The position numbers and the translations under genes were made by a program. A stretch of DNA of 64,000 nt, taken from Mesotoga sp. BH458_6_3_2_1 (GTDB taxonomy: Bacteria > Thermotogota > Thermotogae > Petrotogales > Kosmotogaceae). The notes beneath the pieces are model-generated. The model saw nothing but the letters and a program-made list of their open reading frames with translations. It did not search any database and was not told the DNA's origin. The DNA lies in NCBI RefSeq assembly GCF_003664995.1, contig NZ_JFHL01000002.1, forward strand, positions 1 to 64,000, read 5' to 3'. Each line of letters begins with the position of its first letter. Position 1 is the first letter of the stretch. Of this stretch, positions 9,302 through 18,108 are shown piece after piece.

Positions 9302-10216
9302 TCAAACCTCCTCTGAACTCTCTTCCCCGGAAGATAGAAGAGCGTTCACGAATTCCCTGCTATCAAAGGGCTTCAAGTCGTCTTCCTTTTCTCCGACACC
9401 TACGTATCTCACCGGTATACCCAGCTCCTTGACGATTGCAAAGATTATTCCTCCCTTTGCCGTGCCATCGAGTTTAGTCAAAACAATACCGGTTACGTCA
9501 ACAGCCTCTTTGAATTTCTTTGCTTGCACCAGGCCGTTCTGTCCAGTAGTGGCATCCAGAACAAGCAAAACTTCACTTGGAGCTCCGGGTGATGCCTTTC
9601 CTATCACTCTATGGACTTTCTTCAGTTCTTCCATCAGGTTGCTTCTCGTATGCAATCTCCCCGCAGTATCGATTATTACGACATCTTTCCCTTTGCTTAC
9701 CGCATGACTTATTGCGTCGAAAGCAACGGCGGCAGAGTCGGCACCCTGTCCTTGGTTTATGAAATCAACATTTGCCCTCTCGCTCCAGATTCTCAGTTGT
9801 TCTACGGCAGCAGCTCTGAAAGTATCGCATGCCGCAAGGACAACCTTCTTTCCGCTCATGGAGTAAAGCTTTGAAAGCTTGCCTATTGTCGTGGTCTTTC
9901 CAGTGCCGTTTACACCTACTACAGAAACCACGTATGGTTTAGCTTGAGGAACTTCAAACGGTATGTCAAGAATATCGATAAGAACTTCCTGTAAGATCTC
10001 TACAGGCTCACTACCTTTCTCAGTTCTCTCTCTAAGAGCTTCAATTACCTCTTCGACAGTTTCAGAGCCCATATCTGAAAGTATAAGTAGCTCCTCTATC
10101 TCTTCAAGGGCATCTGCATCAAGCGTTTCGAAAGAGAGGAGCCTCTTTACTCTCTTGAAAAAGCCTTCTCTTGTTTTCTTCAGGCTATCCTTTAACTTGG
10201 AAAAGACACCCATCAA
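9302..10216 (-). CDS. ftsY: signal recognition particle receptor FtsY
   Basis: SRP GTPase receptor that docks ribosome-SRP complexes at the membrane. 304 residues, the short form lacking the long acidic A domain of E. coli. The N domain is helical (about 1-95). The NG GTPase domain has GVNGTGKTTTIGKL (P-loop, about 103-116), DTFRAAAVEQL, IIDTAGR and VLTKLDGTAKGG. The start at 10216 overlaps the proS stop, implying translational coupling; a second ATG follows directly. Confidence 0.97.
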   Translation of the reverse strand: MMGVFSKLKDSLKKTREGFFKRVKRLLSFETLDADALEEIEELLILSDMGSETVEEVIEALRERTEKGSEPVEILQEVLIDILDIPFEVPQAKPYVVSVVGVNGTGKTTTIGKLSKLYSMSGKKVVLAACDTFRAAAVEQLRIWSERANVDFINQGQGADSAAVAFDAISHAVSKGKDVVIIDTAGRLHTRSNLMEELKKVHRVIGKASPGAPSEVLLVLDATTGQNGLVQAKKFKEAVDVTGIVLTKLDGTAKGGIIFAIVKELGIPVRYVGVGEKEDDLKPFDSREFVNALLSSGEESSEEV

Positions 10217-11955
10217 TCGTTCCCCATTATGCTAATTGGTTTATACACTGCCAACTCTTTCCTTATCTCCTCAAGAAGAAAGTCAAATCCTTCATGGATA
10301 CTGACTTCAAGCGGTTTCTTTTCAGTTCTGGCTTTGACCTCAACAATGTCTTGCTGAAGTTTCTTTCCCAGAGTGACTCTTATGGGAATCCCAATAAGAT
10401 CGGCATCCTTGAACTTCATTCCAGGTGAAATCTCCCTATCGTCAAGGAGAACGTCGTAGCCCTCCTCAATCAGAAGTTCATATATTTCCTCAGATTTCTT
10501 CAGGACATCTGGGTCCTTAACATTTACGGCAGTAATTATTACTTCAAACGGAGTGACAGACAGAGGCCATATTATTCCGTTTTCGTCGTACAGTTGCTCA
10601 ACTACGGCACTAATAGTTCTAGAAACGCCCCAGCCATAGCAACCCATAATATAATGAATACTATTACCCTGATCATCGGTTACGTATCCGTTCATTTTCT
10701 CCGAATACTTGGTTCCAAGCTTGAAGATGTGGCCCACCTCTATGCCTTTAGCCGACTTCATTGGATTTCCACATTTAGGACAAGGATCTCCCTCTGTCAC
10801 CATTTTCAAATCATGCCAGGATCCTATCTCGAAATCACGGCCCGGAAGAACACCAAAGTAGTGGTATCCTTCCTTCAAAGCTCCGCAAACAGCTTTATTC
10901 AAACCTTTTATTGTATGATCGGCGATTATTGCAACATTCTTGGGAAGTCCAATCGGTCCAACGAAGCCGATTGGCACCCCTAAAAGATCCAGTACTTCTT
11001 GAGGGCTCGCCATGGCAAGAGTCTGATCTTCAATTGCAGCCTTGAGCTTCGATTCGTTAAGTTCTTCGTTTCCACGAATTAGAGCCATATAGTACCCTTT
11101 TCTGCCCTTATATATTAGTGATTTCACAATGTCCTTTGGTGTTACGCTCAGGCAGTCTGCCACTTCCTCCACAGTCCTAGAATTCGGCGTGGGAACTAGC
11201 TGTAGATCTGAGATCTTCCTTTCCTGGGTTTCCTCCTTCAAGAGGTACTCCGCCTTTTCATCTGAAGCAGCGTATCCGCAGTCACAGTAAAGCAAAGTCG
11301 ACTCTCCGTAATCAGCAAGCACGTTAAATTCATGAGATTCATTTCCACCTATTGCTCCAGAATCGGCTTCTACAACCAGGAATTCGAGTCCTATTCTCTC
11401 CAAAACTTTACTGTAAGCTCCATAAAACTGTCTATATGTTTCGTCAAGAGAAGTCCATGAATCGTGAAAACTGTAGGCATCCTTCATCAGAAACTCTCTT
11501 GATCTCATGAGGCCGAATCTTGGACGAATCTCATCCCTATATTTCATAGCAATCTGGTAGAGAGATACAGGAAGCTGTTTGTAAGATTTAAGTTCATTCC
11601 TTAGCAAATGAGTGATGATCTCTTCATGAGTCGGACCCAGGGTGAAGAACCTTTCGTGCCTGTCCTGCATTCTCATCATTTCGGGGCCATAATCGTCCCA
11701 TCGGCCAGTCTCGTGCCATAATTCTGCCGGCTGTATGATTGGCATCAGAATCTCTTGAGAACCGATCGCATTCATCTCTTGACGGACGATCTCTTCAATC
11801 TTCTTGAGAACGCGAAGACCAAGCGGAAGGAATGAGTAGATACCGGCGGCGACTTTTCTGACAAATCCGCCTCTAACAAGAAGTTTAATACTTACTAGGT
11901 CGGCATCGGCCGGAGCATCTCTTAACGTTGGAGCATAAAGTTGTGAAAACCTCAT
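10213..11955 (-). CDS. proS: prolyl-tRNA synthetase, bacterial type
   Basis: Class II aminoacyl-tRNA synthetase charging tRNA-Pro. At 580 residues it is the bacterial form with an editing insertion. Motif 2 is seen in YRDEIRPRFGLMRSREFLMKD (about 140-160). The INS editing domain spans about 230-390 and carries the conserved GNEELNESKLK segment. Motif 3 is GCYGWGVSRTISAVVEQ (about 440). The anticodon-binding domain follows. It heads the proS-ftsY-Rrf2-coaD run. A CPKCG pair at about 395 (PCPKCGNPM) is usual in this type. Confidence 0.98.
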   Translation of the reverse strand: MRFSQLYAPTLRDAPADADLVSIKLLVRGGFVRKVAAGIYSFLPLGLRVLKKIEEIVRQEMNAIGSQEILMPIIQPAELWHETGRWDDYGPEMMRMQDRHERFFTLGPTHEEIITHLLRNELKSYKQLPVSLYQIAMKYRDEIRPRFGLMRSREFLMKDAYSFHDSWTSLDETYRQFYGAYSKVLERIGLEFLVVEADSGAIGGNESHEFNVLADYGESTLLYCDCGYAASDEKAEYLLKEETQERKISDLQLVPTPNSRTVEEVADCLSVTPKDIVKSLIYKGRKGYYMALIRGNEELNESKLKAAIEDQTLAMASPQEVLDLLGVPIGFVGPIGLPKNVAIIADHTIKGLNKAVCGALKEGYHYFGVLPGRDFEIGSWHDLKMVTEGDPCPKCGNPMKSAKGIEVGHIFKLGTKYSEKMNGYVTDDQGNSIHYIMGCYGWGVSRTISAVVEQLYDENGIIWPLSVTPFEVIITAVNVKDPDVLKKSEEIYELLIEEGYDVLLDDREISPGMKFKDADLIGIPIRVTLGKKLQQDIVEVKARTEKKPLEVSIHEGFDFLLEEIRKELAVYKPISIMGND

Positions 11956-12002
11956 CAGATCTCTCCTCTCGAAATTCAGCTAATCAGGACTAATTCAGTG
12001 AG

Positions 12003-12008
12003 ATTATA
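12003..12008 (-). promoter_or_regulatory. -10 box of the proS promoter
   Basis: TATAAT on the minus strand, 47 bases upstream of the proS start. No good -35 box is seen. It lies next to, and divergent from, the -10 box of the purine nucleoside phosphorylase gene. Confidence 0.4.
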
Positions 12009-12040
12009 GCATAGTTCCAGCAAGCTGTTTGGTGTTTTGA

Positions 12041-12046
12041 TATAAT
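12041..12046 (+). promoter_or_regulatory. extended -10 promoter of the purine nucleoside phosphorylase gene
   Basis: TATAAT preceded by TGA, an extended -10 element, 30 bases before the start codon. The -35 region is weak. It shares the short 120-base divergent interval with the proS promoter. Confidence 0.45.
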
Positions 12047-12075
12047 AAAGTATATGACTAATAAGGAGGACGAGC

Positions 12076-12924
12076 ATGAGTATTTCTGTACTTCAAGAAG
12101 AGCTCAGGGATTATGTTGAGAACGTAAAGAGAGCTGCTCGTTTCATTGAAAAGGAAGTTGAGCTGAAGCCGAAAGTCGCAGTGATTCTAGGCAGTGGACT
12201 TGGAGACGTATCAAATAGCCTTGAGAACGCCGTATCAATTCCTTACGATGAGATTCCCGGCTTCCCGTTGTCAACGGCTCCCGGTCATAAGGGAGAACTA
12301 ACTTTCGGAAATGCCCTCCACCACAATGTGATGCTTATGAATGGGCGTTTTCATTTTTACGAAGGTTACTCCATGAAAACTGTGACATTCCCAATAAGGA
12401 TAATGCAGGAATTGGGCGTAGAAGTACTCTTGATAACCAATGCTTCGGGCGGTCTGAACCCTGATTTCGAGGTAGGGAGAGTCATGCTGATAAAAGACAT
12501 CATCAACTTTATGGGCGACAATCCTCTGATAGGTCAGAATGTTGATGAATGGGGTCCACGGTTCCCGGATATGAGCGAACCCATCGACAGGGATCTCTTG
12601 GACAAGGCGCTTATTTCTGCCAAAGAGCTTGGCATAGGTGTCTATGAAGGAGTTTATGTTGGTGTCGCGGGGCCGAATTTTGAGACTCCTGCCGAGCTAA
12701 GGATGATGAGAAGATTTGGCGCAGATGCTGTGGGTATGTCGACCGTACCGGAAGTTATAGTGGCGCGTCACGCAGGCATCAGGGTGCTGGGCCTTTCCGC
12801 GATATCGGACAGAGCCGTTCCGGACGACTTGAAGCCTCTTACAGCTGAAGAGGTCCTTGAAATGGCTAAGAGAGCAGGAAGCGAAATGAGTAAGTTGATA
12901 CTCAAGACTCTGGAAAAAATATAG
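12076..12924 (+). CDS. punA: purine-nucleoside phosphorylase (trimeric type)
   Basis: Phosphorolysis of inosine/guanosine nucleosides to base and ribose-1-phosphate in purine salvage. 282 residues, the length of the low-molecular-mass trimeric class. Motifs include VAVILGSGLGDV (phosphate loop), STAPGHKGELTFG, MNGRFHFYEGY, LLITNASGGLNPDFEVG and GVYVGVAGPNFETPAELRM, followed by ADAVGMSTVPEVIVARH. The ATG is behind AAGGAGG. It is monocistronic, facing the tRNA-Val gene with a shared bidirectional hairpin between them. Confidence 0.95.
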   Translation: MSISVLQEELRDYVENVKRAARFIEKEVELKPKVAVILGSGLGDVSNSLENAVSIPYDEIPGFPLSTAPGHKGELTFGNALHHNVMLMNGRFHFYEGYSMKTVTFPIRIMQELGVEVLLITNASGGLNPDFEVGRVMLIKDIINFMGDNPLIGQNVDEWGPRFPDMSEPIDRDLLDKALISAKELGIGVYEGVYVGVAGPNFETPAELRMMRRFGADAVGMSTVPEVIVARHAGIRVLGLSAISDRAVPDDLKPLTAEEVLEMAKRAGSEMSKLILKTLEKI

Positions 12925-12942
12925 GGAGAGTAACACTCTCCC
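12914..12942. terminator. bidirectional hairpin between punA and tRNA-Val
   Basis: GGGAGAGT, a three-base loop, ACTCTCCC, a perfect 8-bp stem. On the minus strand it is followed by TATATTTTTT, so it is a good terminator for the tRNA. For punA it lacks a T-run. Confidence 0.7.
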
Positions 12943-12945
12943 ATC

Positions 12946-13020
12946 TGGTGGGTGCGGTAGGGATTGAACCTACGGCCTCTTCCTCGTCAAGGAAGCGCTC
13001 TTCCACTGAGCTACGCACCC
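12946..13020 (-). tRNA. tRNA-Val (anticodon GAC)
   Basis: Read on the minus strand, the acceptor GGGTGCG pairs with CGCACCC. The D arm is GCTC...GAGC, the anticodon arm CTTCC-TTGACGA-GGAAG, and the T arm GTAGG-TTCAATC-CCTAC. The anticodon is GAC (valine). The 3' end ACCA is encoded in the DNA. All four stems are perfect. It stands alone between two protein genes. Confidence 0.97.
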
Positions 13021-13120
13021 GAACAAGATTGATTCTACCACCGTCTTAAGAGCGTTGTCAATACAATAATTCGCGAAGTTGATTTGGACTGCGAAATAAT
13101 ACGTACAGGTTAACGGCATT

Positions 13121-13149
13121 TTGAATTTATAGGCTCCATAGATTATAAT
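13121..13149 (+). promoter_or_regulatory. sigma-A-type promoter of the Opp/Dpp operon
   Basis: TTGAAT (13121-13126), a 17-base spacer, TATAAT (13144-13149). The GTG start of the binding-protein gene is 44 bases after the -10 box. This is one of the clearest promoters in the window. Confidence 0.75.
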
Positions 13150-13192
13150 TGTACTAACACACTCATCTCTATTTTGAAAGGGGGCAACATTA

Positions 13193-15034
13193 GTGAAAAA
13201 GATTTTACTGGTAACACTTACTATGCTCTTCTTAGCGTTTACTGCGTTTGCAAGCGACCCAGACACTTTCGTTTCTTTGACTATTGGCGAACCGGAGACT
13301 CTCGATCCTATTCAGTCCTACGATACTGCAAGTGGTGAGGCGATTCAGAATCTATATGACAACTTGATTCAGTATGACGGCCAGTCATTGAGCGAGTTTT
13401 TACCGATGATCTCCACGGAAGTGCCTTCGGTTGAGAATGGACTTCTTTCTGAGGACGGAAGAGTCTACACTTTCCCGATAAGGGAAGGCGTTAAGTTCCA
13501 TACTGGCAATACTCTCACCCCGGAGGATGTTGAATACTCTTTCGAAAGATATATTCTTGGCGATCCTTCTGGCGGTCCTCATTGGATGATTATCGAGGCA
13601 TTCACGGGAGCAAATTTTGCCAGCATCGAAGGTTTGTTCGCCGATTATGCTGGAATGCCCTATTCGGAGGCTGTCGATGTTGACAGGAATCCAACGTCCG
13701 ATGAAGCTAAGGCAAAACTAATTTCTTTCTATGAGGAAGTCGTTGATCCTCTAGTAGAGGTAGTAGACAACACTGTAGTCTTCACTCTTGAAAGTCCTTT
13801 TGCACCGTTCATGAACATTATTTCCCATTTTGGTTCTTGGAGCGCAATTGTGGACTCTAGCAAAGTGAAGGAACTCGGCGGCTGGGATGGACAGGCCGAT
13901 GGCTGGTGGAAGTGGCACGACCTCCAGGTTGAAGAGTGTGTACTTCACAACTACGATGCCGGTTCAGGACCATTCAAGCTTGTTGAATGGGACAGAGCAC
14001 AGCAGAAGGTCATTCTTGAGAGATTCGATGAGTACTGGGCAGGCCCTGCGAAGCTCAAGACAGTAGTCATTTGGGGTGTTGACGAGTACTCGACTAGAAA
14101 GTCAATTTTCGAAGCCGGAGATGCAGACATTGTTTATGTGCCTGCTCAGTATCTCGATCAAGCTAGAGGACTTGAAGCAGAAGGCAAGGCAATCGTTACT
14201 CTAGGCTACCCTCAGGCATCCATTACTTCACTTCACTTTAACTGGTTAGTCGTCGAAGGCAGCGAATATGTTGGTAGTGGAAAGCTTGATGGAAACGGTA
14301 TTCCAAGAGATTTCTTCTCCGATATTCATGTTAGAAAGGCCTTCACTTATGCCTTTGATGGACTCACATTTATCGAAGAGGTAGCAATGGGTCAGGGTAG
14401 GCTTGTACCTACAGATCTTCCTGAGGGATTCCTTGGTTTCGATGAGACCCTACCTCTTACAGAATTCGACCTAGCTAAGGCAGCAGCAGAGTTCAAGCTT
14501 GCCTGGGGCGGAGAAGTGTGGGAAAAGGGCTTTGCATTGCAACTGATGTACAATACTGGTAATGATGCCAGGCAGACTGCTTGTGAAATGTTGGCCTACT
14601 TCATAAATTCACTTAATCCGAAGTTCAAGATTACCACTCTTGGTGTTCAGTGGCCGACATATCTGAGTACTTATCAGAACGGACTGCTTCCAGCATTTGT
14701 TATAGGCTGGCAGGCGGACTATCCCGATCCTCATAACTTCATCGCTACCTACTATGCCAGCAATGGAGTTTATGGCGGACCTCAGGGCGAGCTGTATCAG
14801 GAATGGGCAAGAGAGAATGTCGATGAGTTGATCAGTAAGGCAATCAAGGCAACTGACAATGACGAACGAGTTGCCCTCTACCGAGAGGTACAGGAAAACG
14901 TGATAGAAGCTGTTGCTGGATTGCCAATTTACCAGCCCACCGGAATCAATGTTAGAGCTCCTTGGGTTGAGGGTTGGTATCCAATGCCCGTAAGATCCAA
15001 TCTTTACTACTACCATCTTTCGAAAACCAATTAA
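13193..15034 (+). CDS. ABC transporter substrate-binding protein, peptide/oligosaccharide family 5
   Basis: Secreted solute receptor of the Opp/Dpp class, 613 residues. An N-terminal signal peptide (MKKILLVTLTMLFLAFTAFA) has no lipobox cysteine, so it may be free in the periplasm (toga space). The body fits family 5: GEPETLDPIQSYDTASGEAIQNLYDNL near the N-terminus, the YTFPIREGVKFHTGNTLTPEDVEYSFER signature, and WQADYPDPHNFIATYY near the end. The start is GTG behind GGGGG. It is followed by a terminator and then the permease genes. In Thermotoga several such receptors bind sugars rather than peptides, so the substrate is open. Confidence 0.92.
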   Translation: MKKILLVTLTMLFLAFTAFASDPDTFVSLTIGEPETLDPIQSYDTASGEAIQNLYDNLIQYDGQSLSEFLPMISTEVPSVENGLLSEDGRVYTFPIREGVKFHTGNTLTPEDVEYSFERYILGDPSGGPHWMIIEAFTGANFASIEGLFADYAGMPYSEAVDVDRNPTSDEAKAKLISFYEEVVDPLVEVVDNTVVFTLESPFAPFMNIISHFGSWSAIVDSSKVKELGGWDGQADGWWKWHDLQVEECVLHNYDAGSGPFKLVEWDRAQQKVILERFDEYWAGPAKLKTVVIWGVDEYSTRKSIFEAGDADIVYVPAQYLDQARGLEAEGKAIVTLGYPQASITSLHFNWLVVEGSEYVGSGKLDGNGIPRDFFSDIHVRKAFTYAFDGLTFIEEVAMGQGRLVPTDLPEGFLGFDETLPLTEFDLAKAAAEFKLAWGGEVWEKGFALQLMYNTGNDARQTACEMLAYFINSLNPKFKITTLGVQWPTYLSTYQNGLLPAFVIGWQADYPDPHNFIATYYASNGVYGGPQGELYQEWARENVDELISKAIKATDNDERVALYREVQENVIEAVAGLPIYQPTGINVRAPWVEGWYPMPVRSNLYYYHLSKTN

Positions 15035-15053
15035 TTGGTAAAATGGTGTTTAG

Positions 15054-15085
15054 GAGCCGGGAGTTTTCTGCCCGGCTCTTTTTTT
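15054..15085 (+). terminator. terminator between binding-protein and permease genes
   Basis: GAGCCGGG (15054-15061), a nine-base loop, CCCGGCTC (15071-15078), then seven T. It probably lets the receptor be made in excess over the membrane components. A TATAAT at 15101-15106 just downstream may add internal initiation, though no -35 box is evident. Confidence 0.85.
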
Positions 15086-15147
15086 GACCCAACTTTAGGC
15101 TATAATTGTGTGTGCGATTTCTTTTTGTAAGAAGGGGTGATACTTAG

Positions 15148-16182
15148 GTGACTGCCTATATAATCAGACGGCTACTGTTAATGCCGCTAATTTTGATTGG
15201 TGTTACTCTGGTGATTTTCACTATGATATGGGCACTTGGACCAGACAGACTACTAGCTTCGTACATTAAAAGTCCAGAGGCATTAAAAACACCTGATGCG
15301 GCAGAGAGACTAATCAGAAAATATGGATTGGATGAGCCGATGCCTGTGCAGTACATTAAGTGGCTGGGCAATATTCTTCAGGGCGATTTTGGGTATTCCA
15401 TGGTTGGAAAGAAGGGAGTTCTTCCGGCTATGCTTGAACGTTTCCCACATACCCTGGAGTTGACAATTTATGCGATTATTCCCGTAATACTTGTCGCGGT
15501 ATGGTTGGGGGTGATCTCAGCGGTTCATCAAAACAAGTTCATTGACCAGTTCATTAGGGTAGTTGCTCTAGTAGGTTGGTCACTTCCTGATTTTGTCTTT
15601 GGGCTCTTGCTGCTTATGCTTTTTTACTCAATTCTGGGGTGGTTCCCACCGGGAATGGCCAGCACTGAGTTTGATCTTGTAATGAGGGGTGCAGATTGGA
15701 AGACAATAACTTCCATGACGACATTTGATGCGTTGCTGAATGGAAGATTAGACATATTCATTGATGCATTGCGCCACATCTTTCTTCCCGTATTGACTCT
15801 AGCGTATTTGTGGTGGGCGTATCTTCTGAGAATTACGAGATCAAGTATGCTCGAAGTTCTCAGAAAAGACTATATAAGGACAGCAAGAGCAAAGGGAGTA
15901 TCTGAAAGAGTGGTAATAAAGAAGCACGCAAGAAAAAATGCCTTAATTCCCGTCATAACAGTTGCGGGGGCGTCGATCATAGGGCTTCTCGGTGGAACTG
16001 TATTTGTTGAAACAATATTCTCAAGGGTCGGTATGGGCCGCTTCATTGCAGACGCTGCTAGTCTCCTGGACTACTGGTCGATTATTGGTGGGGCATTGTT
16101 CTTCTCCTTCATAATGGTTGTTGGAAACTTAGTCGTAGATGTTTCTTATGCTTTAGTTGACCCAAGAATCAGGCTAGAGTAA
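15148..16182 (+). CDS. ABC transporter permease, DppB/OppB type
   Basis: Integral membrane subunit, 344 residues. An N-terminal helix (IIRRLLLMPLILIGVTLVIF) is followed by a large loop with GLDEPMPVQYIKWLGNILQGDFGYS, the OppB/DppB signature, and five more helices. The EAA coupling loop is DYIRTARAKGVSERVVIKKHARKNALIP (about 248-275). It starts at a GTG behind AAGGGGTGA. It is the first of four tightly packed genes (gaps of 14 and 13 bases, then a 4-base overlap). Confidence 0.95.
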   Translation: MTAYIIRRLLLMPLILIGVTLVIFTMIWALGPDRLLASYIKSPEALKTPDAAERLIRKYGLDEPMPVQYIKWLGNILQGDFGYSMVGKKGVLPAMLERFPHTLELTIYAIIPVILVAVWLGVISAVHQNKFIDQFIRVVALVGWSLPDFVFGLLLLMLFYSILGWFPPGMASTEFDLVMRGADWKTITSMTTFDALLNGRLDIFIDALRHIFLPVLTLAYLWWAYLLRITRSSMLEVLRKDYIRTARAKGVSERVVIKKHARKNALIPVITVAGASIIGLLGGTVFVETIFSRVGMGRFIADAASLLDYWSIIGGALFFSFIMVVGNLVVDVSYALVDPRIRLE

Positions 16183-16196
16183 GGGGGAAGATGTAG

Positions 16197-17078
16197 ATGC
16201 CAGCGAAGAAAAAAAGCGAATTTAGAAAAGTAATGAAGAAATACTGGACTAATGGCACAGCTGTTTTAGGTACATCCCTTCTCGTTTTCTTCATCGTTAT
16301 TGCGATATTTGCTCCTCAAATAGCGGGAGTCAACGAGCTTGGTGATAACTATCAAATACCAAGAGTTTCGTGGTCATCTAGGCCAGAAGCGCCTTCCCCG
16401 GAGCATCCCTTCGGAGTCATCGGAGGCAGAGATATTTTTTATGGTGTGGTTTGGGGAACAAGAACTGCCTTCAGATTGGGTTTAATTATAACTGGATTTG
16501 CCGCACTTGTTGGAGTTATTGTCGGCTCAATATCCGCTTATTTTGGCGGCTGGGTTGATGAAGTACTCATGAGGATAACTGACATCTTTTTGTCGATTCC
16601 ATTTTTAGTTGCGGCGATGGTCTTAACCACGATTCTGGGTAAAGGATTGGACAAAGTAATAATCGCGTTAATAATCTTCGGTTGGATGAGCACTGCACGT
16701 CTTATCCGGGGAAATATTCTTCAAGCAAGAGAGGAACAATATGTTCTTGCTGCCAAGGCTTTGGGTCAGAAAGACTGGAAGATCATTATGAAGCATATAC
16801 TCCCCAACACGATTTTTCCAGTCGTTGTTCAGATGTCAATGAGAATTGGATCTTATGTCATAACTGCAGCAGGACTGAGCTTTCTAGGAGTTGGTGCAGA
16901 ACCGGGATATGCCGACTGGGGAACGATACTTTCTTATTCGAGAAACTGGATGACGATGCTTGACCAGTCATGGTTTGCTATTGTCTTCCCCGGTACTGCC
17001 ATGGTGCTCTTCGTTCTTGCATGGAATCTTGTTGGAGATGCCCTGAGGGACATCTTTGACCCGAGAATGAGAAGCTGA
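16197..17078 (+). CDS. ABC transporter permease, DppC/OppC type
   Basis: Partner permease, 293 residues. The N-terminal helix (AVLGTSLLVFFIVIAIFAP) and the DEHPFG-like region EHPFGVIGGRDIFYGVVWGTRTA are typical of OppC/DppC. The EAA loop is EEQYVLAAKALGQKDWKIIMKHILPN (about 180-205). It ends in GDALRDIFDPRMRS, the usual tail. The ATG is preceded by AAGGGGGAAG. It forms the heterodimeric channel with the preceding gene product. Confidence 0.95.
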   Translation: MPAKKKSEFRKVMKKYWTNGTAVLGTSLLVFFIVIAIFAPQIAGVNELGDNYQIPRVSWSSRPEAPSPEHPFGVIGGRDIFYGVVWGTRTAFRLGLIITGFAALVGVIVGSISAYFGGWVDEVLMRITDIFLSIPFLVAAMVLTTILGKGLDKVIIALIIFGWMSTARLIRGNILQAREEQYVLAAKALGQKDWKIIMKHILPNTIFPVVVQMSMRIGSYVITAAGLSFLGVGAEPGYADWGTILSYSRNWMTMLDQSWFAIVFPGTAMVLFVLAWNLVGDALRDIFDPRMRS

Positions 17079-17091
17079 GGAGGTTTGAGTC

Positions 17092-18108
17092 ATGGATGAA
17101 AAAAAAGCACTGTTGCAGGTTGAGGATTTAAAAACGTATTTCCATACAGAGGATGGGATAGTGAAAGCCGTAGATGGAGTCACATTCGACGTCTTCCCTG
17201 GTGAAACTCTTGGAATAGTCGGTGAATCGGGCTGTGGAAAGAGCGTGACATCGCTCTCTATTATGAGACTTCTTGATGAAAAGGGCGAGATAGCGGGTGG
17301 CAGGATATCATTTGACGGCGAAGACGTCCTGGCTATTCCTGAATCCAAGATGATGAAGATTAGAGGAAACGACATGGCCATGATCTTTCAGGAACCTATG
17401 ACTGCTCTCAATCCAGTATTTACGATAGGATTCCAGATCATGGAGGCTATTCTGCTTCATCAGGATGTTGACGAAAAGAAGGCACGTGAGATGGCAATAG
17501 ATATGCTTAAGAAGGTTGGAATTCCCGAACCTGAAAAGCGGATCGATGAATATCCCCACGAACTCTCTGGAGGGATGCGCCAAAGGGCGATGATAGCGAT
17601 GTCTCTCTCCTGTAATCCCAAACTGCTTTTCGCGGATGAGCCCACGACTGCTCTTGACGTGACTATTCAGGCGCAGATACTTGAGCTCATGAAGTCTCTT
17701 CAGGATCAGTACGGAATGGCTCTCGTAATGATCACTCATGATCTGGGAGTAATTGCGGAGATGGCCCAGAGAGTCGTAGTGATGTACGCCGGAAAGGTAG
17801 TTGAATATGCCGATGTACATACCCTCTTCAAGAATCCAAGGCATCCATATACATGGGGGCTTATGAATGCGATTCCCAAGCTGGATGAAGACAAAGAGGT
17901 TCTCTACAACATTCCCGGTGTGGTTCCCGACCCTCTCGATTTTCCCGATGGATGCAGGTTTAACACGAGATGTCCTCTCTCTACTGACAAGTGCCGAAAG
18001 GAAGAGCCGCCTCTAGTGGAAATTGAGAGTGAACACACTGCTGCCTGCTGGCATATAGATAAGCTCATTGAAACGATCAAAGTATCGAGGGCAGGTGAGA
18101 GCGCATGA
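17092..18108 (+). CDS. ABC transporter ATP-binding protein, DppD/OppD type
   Basis: ATPase subunit, 338 residues. Walker A is GESGCGKS (about 44-51), the Q-loop IFQEPMTALNP, the signature LSGGMRQRAMIAMSL, Walker B LLFADEPTTALD and the H-loop MITHD. The C-terminal oligopeptide-transporter extension has cysteines in CRFNTRCPLSTDKCRKEEPPL and a final ACW; in related proteins such cysteines hold a [4Fe-4S] cluster. The stop overlaps the next start (ATGA). Confidence 0.95.
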   Translation: MDEKKALLQVEDLKTYFHTEDGIVKAVDGVTFDVFPGETLGIVGESGCGKSVTSLSIMRLLDEKGEIAGGRISFDGEDVLAIPESKMMKIRGNDMAMIFQEPMTALNPVFTIGFQIMEAILLHQDVDEKKAREMAIDMLKKVGIPEPEKRIDEYPHELSGGMRQRAMIAMSLSCNPKLLFADEPTTALDVTIQAQILELMKSLQDQYGMALVMITHDLGVIAEMAQRVVVMYAGKVVEYADVHTLFKNPRHPYTWGLMNAIPKLDEDKEVLYNIPGVVPDPLDFPDGCRFNTRCPLSTDKCRKEEPPLVEIESEHTAACWHIDKLIETIKVSRAGESA

